Of a stretch of DNA of 64,000 bases, positions 1 to 8,375 are shown piece by piece. The notes under the pieces were generated by a model, which was given only the letters and a program-made list of their open reading frames with translations, was not told where the DNA came from and ran no database searches. Both the position numbers and the translations under genes were made by a program. Source of the DNA: Prosopocoilus inquinatus (lineage: Eukaryota; Arthropoda; Insecta; Coleoptera; Lucanidae). The stretch is from contig CM069875.1 of assembly GCA_036172665.1 (NCBI GenBank), positions 18,197,806 through 18,261,805 on the forward strand, in the 5' to 3' direction. The number at the start of each line of letters is the position of its first letter. Position 1 is the stretch's first letter.

Positions 1-1445
1 TACAAGCGTCTTTGTCATACCGGACTCAGTTTATCAGTACTAAAATTTGCAATTTCCAATAATGACAAAAATATCCAAAACAAGGTTTCTAGTTCATTCA
101 TTGACCACTCACTATAATTCTAAAAAGAAAACCCTATCATATAAGATGATTGGTCTCAAAATAATAATTCATTTTTATGTGAGCAAGAAAATATTTTTAA
201 ATAATTACACAACTCAGTAATTTTCAATAGCGAGTGATTCAACGTACGGTACTGTTCAATTTAGGAAAGAAAACATGTACGTTATATTGCATTACATTAA
301 TATTATTAATTTCGTATTTGAATTTGATTTAATGATGCATTTTCCGAAACATAAAAATTCGCATAGTGGTGGTAAAGACGAACGCAACTACGACGATTTC
401 CGTACATGACGTGCATGTATTCTTTCCTGAATTGCACTACTGTATTGACAAGTATCCCCCTTTCCGCGCACCCAGAAATATTAAATTTTTCATAACAGTT
501 ACATCGAAAAGCTCAAATAGTATTTTAATATGGACAAAAATGTACCTACTTCTTTTCAAATCAATATTGAACGATACACTAGTTAAAATCATAATCATAA
601 ATCAATTAGAAAAAAAGATCATCACTCACTATTTTCAGAGATAATTTAGAAATTTGTTAATTTAGTTTTATAGATCATTTGGGTTATTTGAGGAATAAAA
701 TAGCTTGTTCAGATAAATTAATGCACATTTAACTTTTATTAATATTATTTATAATATAACAATTGGTTTCGCAGGTGAAAGGAGTTATGATAAAATAAGT
801 TAATTCGTTCCAAAATAGAAATTTTATAAACAATAGATTTTTACGATGCGATATCACTCGTAAGTTAATTAATTTTTAAAGACGCCCAAAACTGCAGCAA
901 TGGTACGTATTATTGTTTATAAATTATCAATCGTAGTTATAACCATAAATTATGTTGTATATACAGCATGTATCATAAGTGAATTACACACCGAATCTAT
1001 AACTGTTCAATTGGATAAATGAGTTGACATGTAGCAGTATTTTATTTCTATAATAATTATTATTTTTGATATGCATTTGCACAGAAACAATTGCAACTTA
1101 AAAGTTTAGTTTTCTGAAAAAATTATGAAACATCCTGTATACTTTAACATTTTTACATATTTAAGTGCATTACATTCTATTTGTAAGGGTTGTTACTTCA
1201 GTCAAGGATTAATTTTAAACCATCCTGAATCTTATCAATTTTTAATTATAAAATGATAATATTTTAACAAAATTCTATATCTTCTGTTCTTACCTCTTCG
1301 AGTGACAGTTACTCCTTTAAAATTTTTAAATGAAATGAGGAGTCACTTGATACTTCATTTAAATGACCTTTCAATTCTCTTTTCAGTAGCATGAGAATTA
1401 TTTTGTGATACCTATTTTTTGAATAAAGTAATACATATGAACTAT
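1..1445. other. AT-rich stretch, no recognised gene
   Basis: No gene, structured RNA or transposon end was recognised here. The longest open frame, 366-644 on the plus strand, encodes 92 residues of low-complexity sequence with no family signature and is probably chance. The last ~50 bases (1446-1497) match 8139-8192 and 9217-9270, so the gypsy element just downstream inserted into a locally repeated sequence. Confidence 0.5.
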
Positions 1446-1497
1446 GTGAAAGAGGATAGCTGCTTGCTTGTTGTCATTATTTCTTGAATTAACATTT

Positions 1498-1823
1498 TGT
1501 GGCGAGCCAACCTGACTCAGCGAAAGGCGTCAAGAAGTCGGTCCGCTTGATGTGTCATCGGCCGTCACGCGTTCGGGGCCTGTATCGAGCAAACTAGAAT
1601 CTTCCAGCATCGAGACTTCCAGACGCCTGCAGTAGATATAAAATCGCCCGGAGTTGACTCACCAGTCAGTCGAATTCGAACAGCGATAGTCGAAGTTAGA
1701 TTTTAGTGTGAAAATAAATTGTTAGAAATAAATTAGCTTTTAAGCTTTATTAAATTACGGTTAAGTTTGTATCGAGTGTTTTATTCGTTTAAATAAATAA
1801 ACTCAAACATTAGAAACGTAACA
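1498..1823 (+). repeat. 5' LTR of gypsy copy 1
   Basis: 326 bp, bounded by TGT...ACA. It contains TATAAAAT at 1637-1644, an insect initiator TCAGT at 1666-1670 and AATAAA at 1713-1718. It differs from the 3' LTR at two sites in the cttcc/agacg segment, one near 1737, and an AT/CC pair near the end. Confidence 0.95.
1637..1670 (+). promoter_or_regulatory. LTR core promoter (TATA box and Inr)
   Basis: TATAAAAT starts at 1637 and the initiator TCAGT has its A at 1668, 31 nt downstream, the standard arthropod TATA-Inr spacing. The arrangement recurs in the 3' LTR and, with changes, in the second gypsy copy (TATAAAAT near 62056). It would start genomic RNA inside the LTR, consistent with the AATAAA about 45 nt further on. 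Confidence 0.7.
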
Positions 1824-1824
1824 G

Positions 1825-1841
1825 TGGTGTCAGGTGTGGGG
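1825..1841 (+). other. Primer binding site (tRNA-Leu type)
   Basis: TGGTGTCAGGTGTGGGG begins one base after the 5' LTR. A tRNA 3' end of the form ...CCTGACACCA, typical of tRNA-Leu, is complementary to it. The tRNA identity is from known 3' ends, not from a tRNA gene in the window. Confidence 0.7.
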
Positions 1842-1922
1842 TTTGTGCAAATAAATAAACAATTTAAAGTAAATTAAATTTAATCAGATTATTAAATAAG
1901 TACAGTATAAAAAAAAAAAACA

Positions 1923-3536
1923 ATGGCTACGAGAAAAGTGTTGTTGAAAGACTTAAAAGTGGCCGAATTAAAAACCGAATTGGAAGAACGAGAGTTAGAA
2001 ACCTGTGGTTTGAAAGGCGCACTTCAACAGCGTCTCCGATCCGATTTGTTGACAGCTGGTGAAGATCCAGAGACGTTCCTTTTCGAAATTTCGTGTGGTC
2101 CCGTCGATTTTAATAAAATCTTGAAGGATGAATTTCGAGAACAATCCAGAAATTTGGACGAGAAGTTTCAAGAACAGTCTGGAAATTTAGAGAAGAAACT
2201 TCTAGAACAATCTGGAAATTTCAAGGACGAACTTCGAGAACAATCCAGAAATTTGGACGAGAAGTTTCTAGAACAATCTGGAAATTTCAAGGACGAACTT
2301 CGAGAACAATCCAGAAATTTGGACGAGAAGTTTCTAGAACAGTCTGGAAATTTAGAGAAGCTTAGAGAACAATCCAGAAATTTAGAGGATAAGCTTCTAG
2401 AACAATCTGGAAATTTCAAGGAAGAACTTCGAGAACAATCCAGAAATTTGGACGAGAAGCTTCAAGAACAATCCAGAAATTTAGAGGAGAAGCTTCTAGA
2501 ACAATCTGGAAATTTCGACAAATTACAAAATAAATTGTTGGAACAATCTAGAGACTTAGACGAGAAATTTCGAGAGCAATCCAGAAATTTCGACGAGAAA
2601 TTTCTAGAAGAAACAAGGAACTTGCAAGAAAATGTGGAAGAAATCATATTCCAGCAGGATAATAAAATCAAAAATCTGGAACGAATCATGGCGGGGTTGC
2701 GAGTGTTCGGGGATCAGCCACCAGTAGAAGTACTAGAAAAGAATGAAACCCGAATTGTGGAAGGTCCAGCAGAAAATTCTAAACTGAAGATAAAACCACC
2801 AACGTTCGATGGAAAGTCTTCTTGGCCCAACTACTTCAAACAGTTCGAAGCAGCAGCAAAGGCGAACAGATGGACGGCCTGCGAAAGAGCCACTTCGTTA
2901 ATTGTGGCCTTGAGAGGGGACGCTATCGATGTGCTACAGACGATGCCGCCAGAGGAACAAGAAGACTTCGACAAGCTGGTGAATAGGATGGAAATGCGTT
3001 ACGGACAGGCCCATCTGACCGAGGTATACCATGCGCAGTTGAGGAATCGCTGTCAGAAATCCGGAGAAACTCTTCAGGAATTCGAAGCAGACGTTGCGCG
3101 TCTGGCCCAGTTGGCATATCCCACAGCTCCTGTTGAATTCCTCAAATGTTTGACGGTGCAGACCTTCATAGATGGAATCCGTGACCCAGACAACCAGCAG
3201 GCATTGAGAATGACCCATCCGAAGACGTCCAAGAACGCATTGGCTTATGCCTTGGAATTTGAAGCGGCGAGACGAGTCTCAAGAGGGCATGTCAAGGTGC
3301 GAGCGGCTATGGACTTCCAAGAGGAAGAAGAGGAAGAATCCGCTAACGCCAAGGTGGGATCTGCTATAAAGGAGCGACCCAGGGAGTATACCACCGCCGA
3401 GGATGTTCGCCGCATTGTGGAACAGGTCTTCAAACAGAAGAAGCCGCTGGTTTGTTGGAATTGCCAGGAGGAAGGACATGTTCGCAGGCGATGTCCGAAG
3501 CCCAGACAGGATCCAAGGAAGCCACAGTTAAACTAA
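1923..3536 (+). CDS. Gag polyprotein of gypsy copy 1
   Basis: 537 residues; the structural protein that would form the particle and bind element RNA. Residues ~8-45 form a SAP-like helix-turn-helix (DLKVAELKTEL...LKGALQQRL), a fold usually associated with DNA or chromatin binding. Residues ~70-240 are about 15 units of an 11-residue repeat of the form ELREQSRNLDE / KLLEQSGNFKD, predicting a long hendecad coiled coil. Residues ~290-460 resemble a retrotransposon capsid (PPTFDGKSSWPNYFKQFE). A zinc knuckle CX2CX4HX4C lies at C511, C514, H519 and C524. The ATG at 1923 is the first after the leader and is conserved in the second copy. The frame stops at TAA 3534-3536, directly after a candidate slippery site, so Pol would be made by -1 frameshifting. 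Confidence 0.93.
   Translation: MATRKVLLKDLKVAELKTELEERELETCGLKGALQQRLRSDLLTAGEDPETFLFEISCGPVDFNKILKDEFREQSRNLDEKFQEQSGNLEKKLLEQSGNFKDELREQSRNLDEKFLEQSGNFKDELREQSRNLDEKFLEQSGNLEKLREQSRNLEDKLLEQSGNFKEELREQSRNLDEKLQEQSRNLEEKLLEQSGNFDKLQNKLLEQSRDLDEKFREQSRNFDEKFLEETRNLQENVEEIIFQQDNKIKNLERIMAGLRVFGDQPPVEVLEKNETRIVEGPAENSKLKIKPPTFDGKSSWPNYFKQFEAAAKANRWTACERATSLIVALRGDAIDVLQTMPPEEQEDFDKLVNRMEMRYGQAHLTEVYHAQLRNRCQKSGETLQEFEADVARLAQLAYPTAPVEFLKCLTVQTFIDGIRDPDNQQALRMTHPKTSKNALAYALEFEAARRVSRGHVKVRAAMDFQEEEEEESANAKVGSAIKERPREYTTAEDVRRIVEQVFKQKKPLVCWNCQEEGHVRRRCPKPRQDPRKPQLN
2130..2640 (+). repeat. 33-bp tandem repeat encoding an 11-residue coiled-coil unit
   Basis: Head-to-tail, slightly varied copies of a 33-nt unit around GAACAATCCAGAAATTTGGA, all in the gag frame. 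Unit number and order differ in the second gypsy copy (about 62545-63090), which has extra units, so the array expands and contracts by slippage or recombination while keeping frame. Confidence 0.9.
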
Positions 3537-6500
3537 GCCGGGTCGGTGCAGAGGGGCAAACGTCGACCCGTATTCAAAGGCCCCCAAAGACGAAAGCCAA
3601 CCAAGTAATATCCCTACGGCAGTTAACCAGCAGTATCTTCGTGGATGTTACCATTGATGACATTCCTCACACCATGTTGTTGGATACGGGTGCGACGAAG
3701 ACCATCCTAAGACCCGACGTCATTAAGTCATCTGGACGCACCGAGCCGACCAAGTGGAGACTGAAAACTGCAACTGGAACATCAGCAACTGTCCACGGTG
3801 AAGTAGAGGTTATCATCACCATTGGTTCAACTCCAATAAAACACCGTGCACTGGTGGCAGATATAGAGGACGAGGCAATTTTGGGCATGGACGTCATGTG
3901 TGCCCACGGGTTCCAATTGGACTTAAAGCGTGGCGTAATGGCGGTCAATAATGAGGAGTTGGTTCTTCATCAACGAGGGGACGTGGCCGCTCGAGCAGTC
4001 CTCGCTGAAGACGTTGTATTACCCAGCAGGACTGAGGTTATCGTCGACGCAAAACTGGACGGTGTTTTTCAAGATGGGCAAGTCATTATGGTTGAACCTA
4101 ATACTGATGATCAAAGGATTGGAAGAGGAGTCCTCGTTGGGAAAATGTTGTTGACGGCGAAGAAGGAAGTACCTGTCCGCCTGATGAACGTCAATTGTTT
4201 CTCTGTCAATATCAAGAAAGGAACAATCTTGGGAAGCTGCACCATGGTGTCCTCCATCTCCCGGCAACTTGAAACAAACGTGCCAGAAGCGAAAGTCCCA
4301 AAGAAATTATGGGAAATGGTTATGTCAACAGCCCAGGAATTGACTCCAGACCAGAAGACAAAAGCAAAGAATCTGATCGGCCGCTATCAAGATGTATTTG
4401 AGGTAGAAAATGGATCCAAGGGAAGAACTGATGTCGTGAAACACAAAATAGAGACTGGAGAAGAAAGACCTATCCGTCAAGCCCCAAGGCGATTACCGTT
4501 GGCGAAGCGTGAGGAAGCGGAACGCATTATTCGCGAGATGGAAAAGGATAATGTAATAGAACCATCAAGCAGCCCGTGGGCGTCACCAGTAGTGCTTGTG
4601 AAGAAGAAGGATGGGTCCACCAGGTTCTGTGTAGACTACCGGTTACTCAATAATGTCACTAAGAAGGACAGCTATCCCTTGCCCCGGATTGATGATACCC
4701 TGGACACCCTGGCCGGCTCAAAGATCTTCTCAACTTTGGACTTAAAGAGTGGATATTGGCAAGTGGAGCTGGCGCCCGAAGATCGAGAAAAGACGGCGTT
4801 TTCCATTGGTATGGGTCTGTGGCAGTTCACAGTCATGCCATTCGGGTTATGTAATGCCCCAGCGACATTCGAGAGGTTAATGGAGACGGTTCTGAAAGGT
4901 CTGTCCTGGACAACGTGCATGGTGTACCTTGACGACATAATTGTCGTGGGAAAGACGTTCGACGACCACCTAAGGAACCTGGAAGGAGTGTTCCAGCGGC
5001 TTCGCGGAGCTGGACTAAAGCTTAGCCTCAAGAAGTGTCACCTGTTCCAGAAGGAAGTGAATTACCTGGGGCACATTGTTAATGGAAACGGAATCGCCGT
5101 GGACCCTGTGAAGATTCAGGTGGTGAAAGACTGGCCAACTCCCACAAATAAACACCAAATAAGGAGTTTCCTTGGCCTGTGCACTTACTATCGGCGCTAC
5201 GTTCCTGGATTTGCAGACATTGCTAAGCCGTTAACAAAACTCACTGAAGAAGGTCGTCCATTTGAATGGGACCAACAGAGTCAAATTGGCTTTGAACAAC
5301 TAAAGCAGTACTTGGTTAGTGCTCCTATTCTGAGTTATCCTCTCCCGGAAGGCAAGTTCGTCGTGGACACAGATGCTAGCAACGTTGGGATTGGTGGCGT
5401 ACTCTCCCAGATACAAGAGGGGCAAGAGAAGGTGATCGGCTACTTCAGTAAAGTCCTATCAAAGCCGGAACGAAACTATTGCGTCACAAGAAGGGAATTG
5501 CTAGCCGTCGTAAAAACGATAGAACACTTCTACAAGTACTTGTATGGTAGACGCTTCCTGCTGAGGACCGACCACGCCGCTCTAAAATGGCTTCTCCGTT
5601 TCAAGAACCCAGAAGGGCAAGTTGCACGATGGATCGAACGACTTCAGGAGTACGATTTTGAAATTCAGCATCGGGCAGGAACTAGCCATCGAAATGCCTA
5701 TGCTCTGTCGAGAAGACCCTGTGCCGAAGACTGTAAGCACTGTAGTCGTTTGGACGAGAAAGTAGCCACGACTGCGAGGACAGCCATTGTTGATGACAAA
5801 TGGCAAGGCGAAGAACTGCGAAGAGACCAGGAAAACGACCCGGATTTGATATTAGTGCTAGAATGGAAAAGCAGGGACGCGAGGCCTACCTGGGAAGAGG
5901 TAGCACCATGTGCACCGTCCGTAAAATCATACTGGGCGCAGTGGGACTCCATAGTGTTGGATCGTGGTCTTCTGAGACGAAGCATAGAGAATCAGGAAGG
6001 CATGGAACAGAAGACACAGTTACTGATCCCCAAGAATAGGGTGCCAGAAGTTCTGAGGGAACTTCACGATGGAACTTCGGGAGGGCATCTGGGAGTTAAG
6101 AAGACTATGGAGAAGGTGCGCGAAAGATTTTACTGGGTGAACTGCAAGGAAGACGTGAAGGATTGGTGCAGAAAGTGTGCAGTCTGCGCAGCCAGTAACG
6201 GCCCCCACAGGCGGGGTAAGGCTCCCATGAGACAGTACAACGTTGGAAGTCCTTTTGAGAGAGTTGCCATCGATGTAGCCGGCCCGTTTCCAGAAACGAA
6301 TGGTGGAAACAAGTACATCGTCGTGGTAATGGACTACTTTAGTAAGTGGGTTGAAGCTTACGCCCTACCTAACCAAGAGGCGGTCACTATTGCGGAAGTC
6401 CTTGTCAGGGAATGGATCAGTCGGTATGGTGCACCTATGGAACTGCATTCAGACCAAGGAAGGAACTTTGAATCGGCCTTGTTCAAGAACGTGTGTACTC

Positions 6501-7795
6501 TGCTCGGCGTACGAAAAACTAGAACAACTGCACTCCACCCACAGTCGGACGGAATGGTGGAAAGGTTCAATAGAACCATCAACCGACATTTGTCCAAGGT
6601 CGTTTCCAATCATCAGAGGGACTGGGACACGTACATCCCGCTGTTTCTAATGGCATACCGCTCATCTGTTCATGAGACAACACGGGAGACTCCCGCGAAA
6701 GTGGTATTCGGGCGAGAGCCGAGACTGCCCTGCGACCTGAAGTTTGGTGTGAAGCCTGGCGAAGTCTCTGCCGACGAAGATTACGTGAGCAAATTACGCA
6801 GGAAAATGGATGATATCCACAACCAAGTGCGTCACAATATACAGACGGCCAGCGATCGGATGAAGGAGCACTATGACATCAACGCTCAACACGGGGGATA
6901 CCACCCTGGAGCACTGGTCTGGCTTTATAACCCCCAAAGACGTCGAGGCCTCTCCCCAAAATTACAGACCTCTTGGGAAGGTCCTTACAAAGTGATGAAA
7001 CGGATCAACGACGTCGTTTACCGCATCAGGAAGGTCCCCCATGGCAAACCCAAAGTAATCCACTTCAACCGGATAGCCCCTTACCATGGAGAAGCAGATG
7101 AAGGGACAGTACAAAGGGCGCAAGTTTCCGAAGTGAACTTCGAAACCTTCATGTCTCATCACGCCGAAGGAAGCAAGGCACGGTTTGGAGTGACCACGGA
7201 GAAGCAACAAGATCTCTTTAAAGTGCCACTGGAGTACAGTCTGGCCCACTGCGTAGCAGAAGACCTGAAAATGTCCAAAGGAATCGCTCAGGTGTTTAAG
7301 AAGAAATTTGGCCAAATCGAGGAGCTACGAAGACAGCATCCCGTGGTAGGCAAGAGCTTGCAGATCATTGATTCGACGGCAGATCGGAGGCGCCACGTGC
7401 ATTATTTAGTCACTAAGAAGACATCAAGCGGTAAACCTGACTATGTGACTATGTGGAGAGCCCTATATAGCCTGAGGAGACAGCTAATAGAGAACCATCA
7501 GATGAAGTTAGCCATCCCCAAATTGGGCTGCGGATTGGACGGACTAGACTGGAGAGTAATTCGAAGCATGCTGGAAGTCATCTTCCACAGAACGGGAATT
7601 GAAGTCCTAGTCTGCAGCCACCACCCACAGGCAACAGTCAGCAACAGCAAAACCGTAGACTGTTACTTCTTCCAGGCGGGAAGTTGCAAGAATGGGCCAG
7701 CATGTAGATTCCGACACCCTCCTTCAAGACTATCACCAGGAACATTTCGAGACGAAACGTTTCTAAGAAGGGGGCAGTGTGGCGAGCCAACCTGA
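3452..7795 (+). CDS. Pol polyprotein of gypsy copy 1 with C-terminal macrodomain and CCCH finger
   Basis: The open frame encodes 1447 residues from the first ATG, but expression is probably by -1 frameshift near 3533. Order: aspartic protease (DTG 78-80, ILG 143-145); reverse transcriptase ~340-545 with YLDD 492-495; RNase H ~636-755 (D639/D641, E682, D707; the usual final Asp of the ADALSR motif is Tyr750); integrase with H872, H879, C909, C912 zinc site, D941, D1001, E1037 (DX59DX35E), and a GPY/F module ~1175-1212. After the integrase, residues ~1245-1388 form a macrodomain like TARG1/OARD1, then a CX7CX5CX3H finger at 1404-1422. The stop TGA lies 18 nt inside the 3' LTR. The family is certain. 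The extra domains are read from motifs and are strong. Whether this copy is active is doubtful because of Tyr750. Confidence 0.95.
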   Translation: MLELPGGRTCSQAMSEAQTGSKEATVKLSRVGAEGQTSTRIQRPPKTKANQVISLRQLTSSIFVDVTIDDIPHTMLLDTGATKTILRPDVIKSSGRTEPTKWRLKTATGTSATVHGEVEVIITIGSTPIKHRALVADIEDEAILGMDVMCAHGFQLDLKRGVMAVNNEELVLHQRGDVAARAVLAEDVVLPSRTEVIVDAKLDGVFQDGQVIMVEPNTDDQRIGRGVLVGKMLLTAKKEVPVRLMNVNCFSVNIKKGTILGSCTMVSSISRQLETNVPEAKVPKKLWEMVMSTAQELTPDQKTKAKNLIGRYQDVFEVENGSKGRTDVVKHKIETGEERPIRQAPRRLPLAKREEAERIIREMEKDNVIEPSSSPWASPVVLVKKKDGSTRFCVDYRLLNNVTKKDSYPLPRIDDTLDTLAGSKIFSTLDLKSGYWQVELAPEDREKTAFSIGMGLWQFTVMPFGLCNAPATFERLMETVLKGLSWTTCMVYLDDIIVVGKTFDDHLRNLEGVFQRLRGAGLKLSLKKCHLFQKEVNYLGHIVNGNGIAVDPVKIQVVKDWPTPTNKHQIRSFLGLCTYYRRYVPGFADIAKPLTKLTEEGRPFEWDQQSQIGFEQLKQYLVSAPILSYPLPEGKFVVDTDASNVGIGGVLSQIQEGQEKVIGYFSKVLSKPERNYCVTRRELLAVVKTIEHFYKYLYGRRFLLRTDHAALKWLLRFKNPEGQVARWIERLQEYDFEIQHRAGTSHRNAYALSRRPCAEDCKHCSRLDEKVATTARTAIVDDKWQGEELRRDQENDPDLILVLEWKSRDARPTWEEVAPCAPSVKSYWAQWDSIVLDRGLLRRSIENQEGMEQKTQLLIPKNRVPEVLRELHDGTSGGHLGVKKTMEKVRERFYWVNCKEDVKDWCRKCAVCAASNGPHRRGKAPMRQYNVGSPFERVAIDVAGPFPETNGGNKYIVVVMDYFSKWVEAYALPNQEAVTIAEVLVREWISRYGAPMELHSDQGRNFESALFKNVCTLLGVRKTRTTALHPQSDGMVERFNRTINRHLSKVVSNHQRDWDTYIPLFLMAYRSSVHETTRETPAKVVFGREPRLPCDLKFGVKPGEVSADEDYVSKLRRKMDDIHNQVRHNIQTASDRMKEHYDINAQHGGYHPGALVWLYNPQRRRGLSPKLQTSWEGPYKVMKRINDVVYRIRKVPHGKPKVIHFNRIAPYHGEADEGTVQRAQVSEVNFETFMSHHAEGSKARFGVTTEKQQDLFKVPLEYSLAHCVAEDLKMSKGIAQVFKKKFGQIEELRRQHPVVGKSLQIIDSTADRRRHVHYLVTKKTSSGKPDYVTMWRALYSLRRQLIENHQMKLAIPKLGCGLDGLDWRVIRSMLEVIFHRTGIEVLVCSHHPQATVSNSKTVDCYFFQAGSCKNGPACRFRHPPSRLSPGTFRDETFLRRGQCGEPT
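3527..3584 (+). promoter_or_regulatory. Candidate -1 programmed frameshift signal with pseudoknot
   Basis: GTTAAAC (3527-3533) is read G-TTA-AAC in the gag frame and abuts the gag stop TAA. Slipping back one base puts ribosomes into the pol frame. After a 5-nt spacer, CGGGTCG (3539-3545) pairs with CGACCCG (3564-3570). The loop segment GGGGC (3553-3557) can pair with GCCCC (3580-3584), giving an H-type pseudoknot. The same heptamer is known as a functional slippery site in arteriviruses. Function here is inferred. Confidence 0.65.
7184..7615 (+). other. TARG1/OARD1-like macrodomain coding segment within Pol
   Basis: Pol residues ~1245-1388. Segments VPLEYSLAHCVAEDLKMSKG, GIAQVFKKKFG, YLVTKK and IPKLGCGLDGLDW follow the order and spacing of the ADP-ribose-binding macrodomain of TARG1 (C6orf130/OARD1). 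TARG1 uses a Lys in the YLITKK strand and an Asp in the GCGLD loop. The equivalents here are K1322/K1323 and D1363, so the hydrolase chemistry could be retained. TARG1 removes ADP-ribose from acidic side chains and deacylates O-acyl-ADP-ribose. The role in a retrotransposon is unknown; countering host ADP-ribosylation is one possibility. The open frame argues for past selection. Confidence 0.85.
7661..7717 (+). other. CCCH zinc finger at the Pol C-terminus
   Basis: Residues 1404-1422 read CYFFQAGSCKNGPACRFRH, an exact CX7CX5CX3H finger of the tristetraprolin/ZAP type that binds single-stranded RNA. It follows the macrodomain after a short linker. It could target the macrodomain or integrase to RNA; this is inference. 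Confidence 0.85.
7762..7777 (+). other. Polypurine tract
   Basis: The purine-rich run AAGAAGGGGGCAG directly precedes the 3' LTR and would prime plus-strand DNA. It overlaps the end of pol. Confidence 0.75.
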
Positions 7796-8103
7796 CTCAG
7801 CGAAAGGCGTCAAGAAGTCGGTCCGCTTGATGTGTCATCGGCCGTCACGCGTTCGGGGCCTGTATCGAGCAAACTAGAATCTTCCAGCATCGAGACTTCT
7901 AGATGCCTGCAGTAGATATAAAATCGCCCGGAGTTGACTCACCAGTCAGTCGAATTCGAACAGCGATAGTCGAAGTTAGATTTTAGTGTGAAAATAAATT
8001 GTTAGAAATAAATTAGTTTTTAAGCTTTATTAAATTACGGTTAAGTTTGTATCGAGTGTTTTATTCGTTTAAATAAATAAACTCAAACCCTAGAAACGTA
8101 ACA
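7778..8103 (+). repeat. 3' LTR of gypsy copy 1
   Basis: 326 bp, same ends as the 5' LTR with five substitutions. Its first 18 bases contain the pol stop codon. It is followed by the ATTT target duplication. Confidence 0.95.
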
Positions 8104-8375
8104 ATTTGATAACATTAGAAGAGTAGAGTATATTTGCATGTGAAAGATGATAGCTGCTGCGTTGCTTGTTGTCTGTATTTCTTGAATTAATAATTAGTGG
8201 CATTAATATAGCCGGTGATTTCATAGTACCAGATGTGTAACCTGGGTAAAAGCTATGAGTGATGTCATAGTGTTAGATGAAGCTAATATAAGTTGCCTTA
8301 ACGAAAGCGACAGACGAAAAATCGACTGCTTGTGTAAAAGCTATCAATGACCGCCGAAATCATTGATGATGAAAT

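Larger units (their letters stand above)
1498..8103 (+). mobile_element. Ty3/gypsy LTR retrotransposon, copy 1, full length
   Basis: A 6.6-kb element with 326-bp LTRs (1498-1823 and 7778-8103), both starting TGTGGCG and ending AACA, flanked by a 4-bp duplication ATTT (1494-1497 and 8104-8107). A tRNA-Leu-type primer site follows the 5' LTR and a purine tract precedes the 3' LTR. Gag and Pol overlap in a -1 frame arrangement and there is no env. The LTRs differ at five positions by eye (about 1.5%), so the insertion is fairly recent. The domain order protease-RT-RNase H-integrase defines Ty3/gypsy. The unusual part is the Pol C-terminus: a macrodomain then a CCCH finger. Pol is open throughout, but one RNase H catalytic Asp looks lost. 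Confidence 0.95.

Noticed and set aside
366..644. 92-codon plus frame
   Set aside because: Low complexity, no family motif, no counterpart elsewhere; likely chance in AT-rich DNA.
2168..2689. Minus-strand frames rich in SRNFSSKFLDCS repeats
   Set aside because: Antisense shadow of the 33-bp gag repeat; the plus strand has SAP, capsid and zinc-knuckle signatures. The same applies to 62441-63151 minus.
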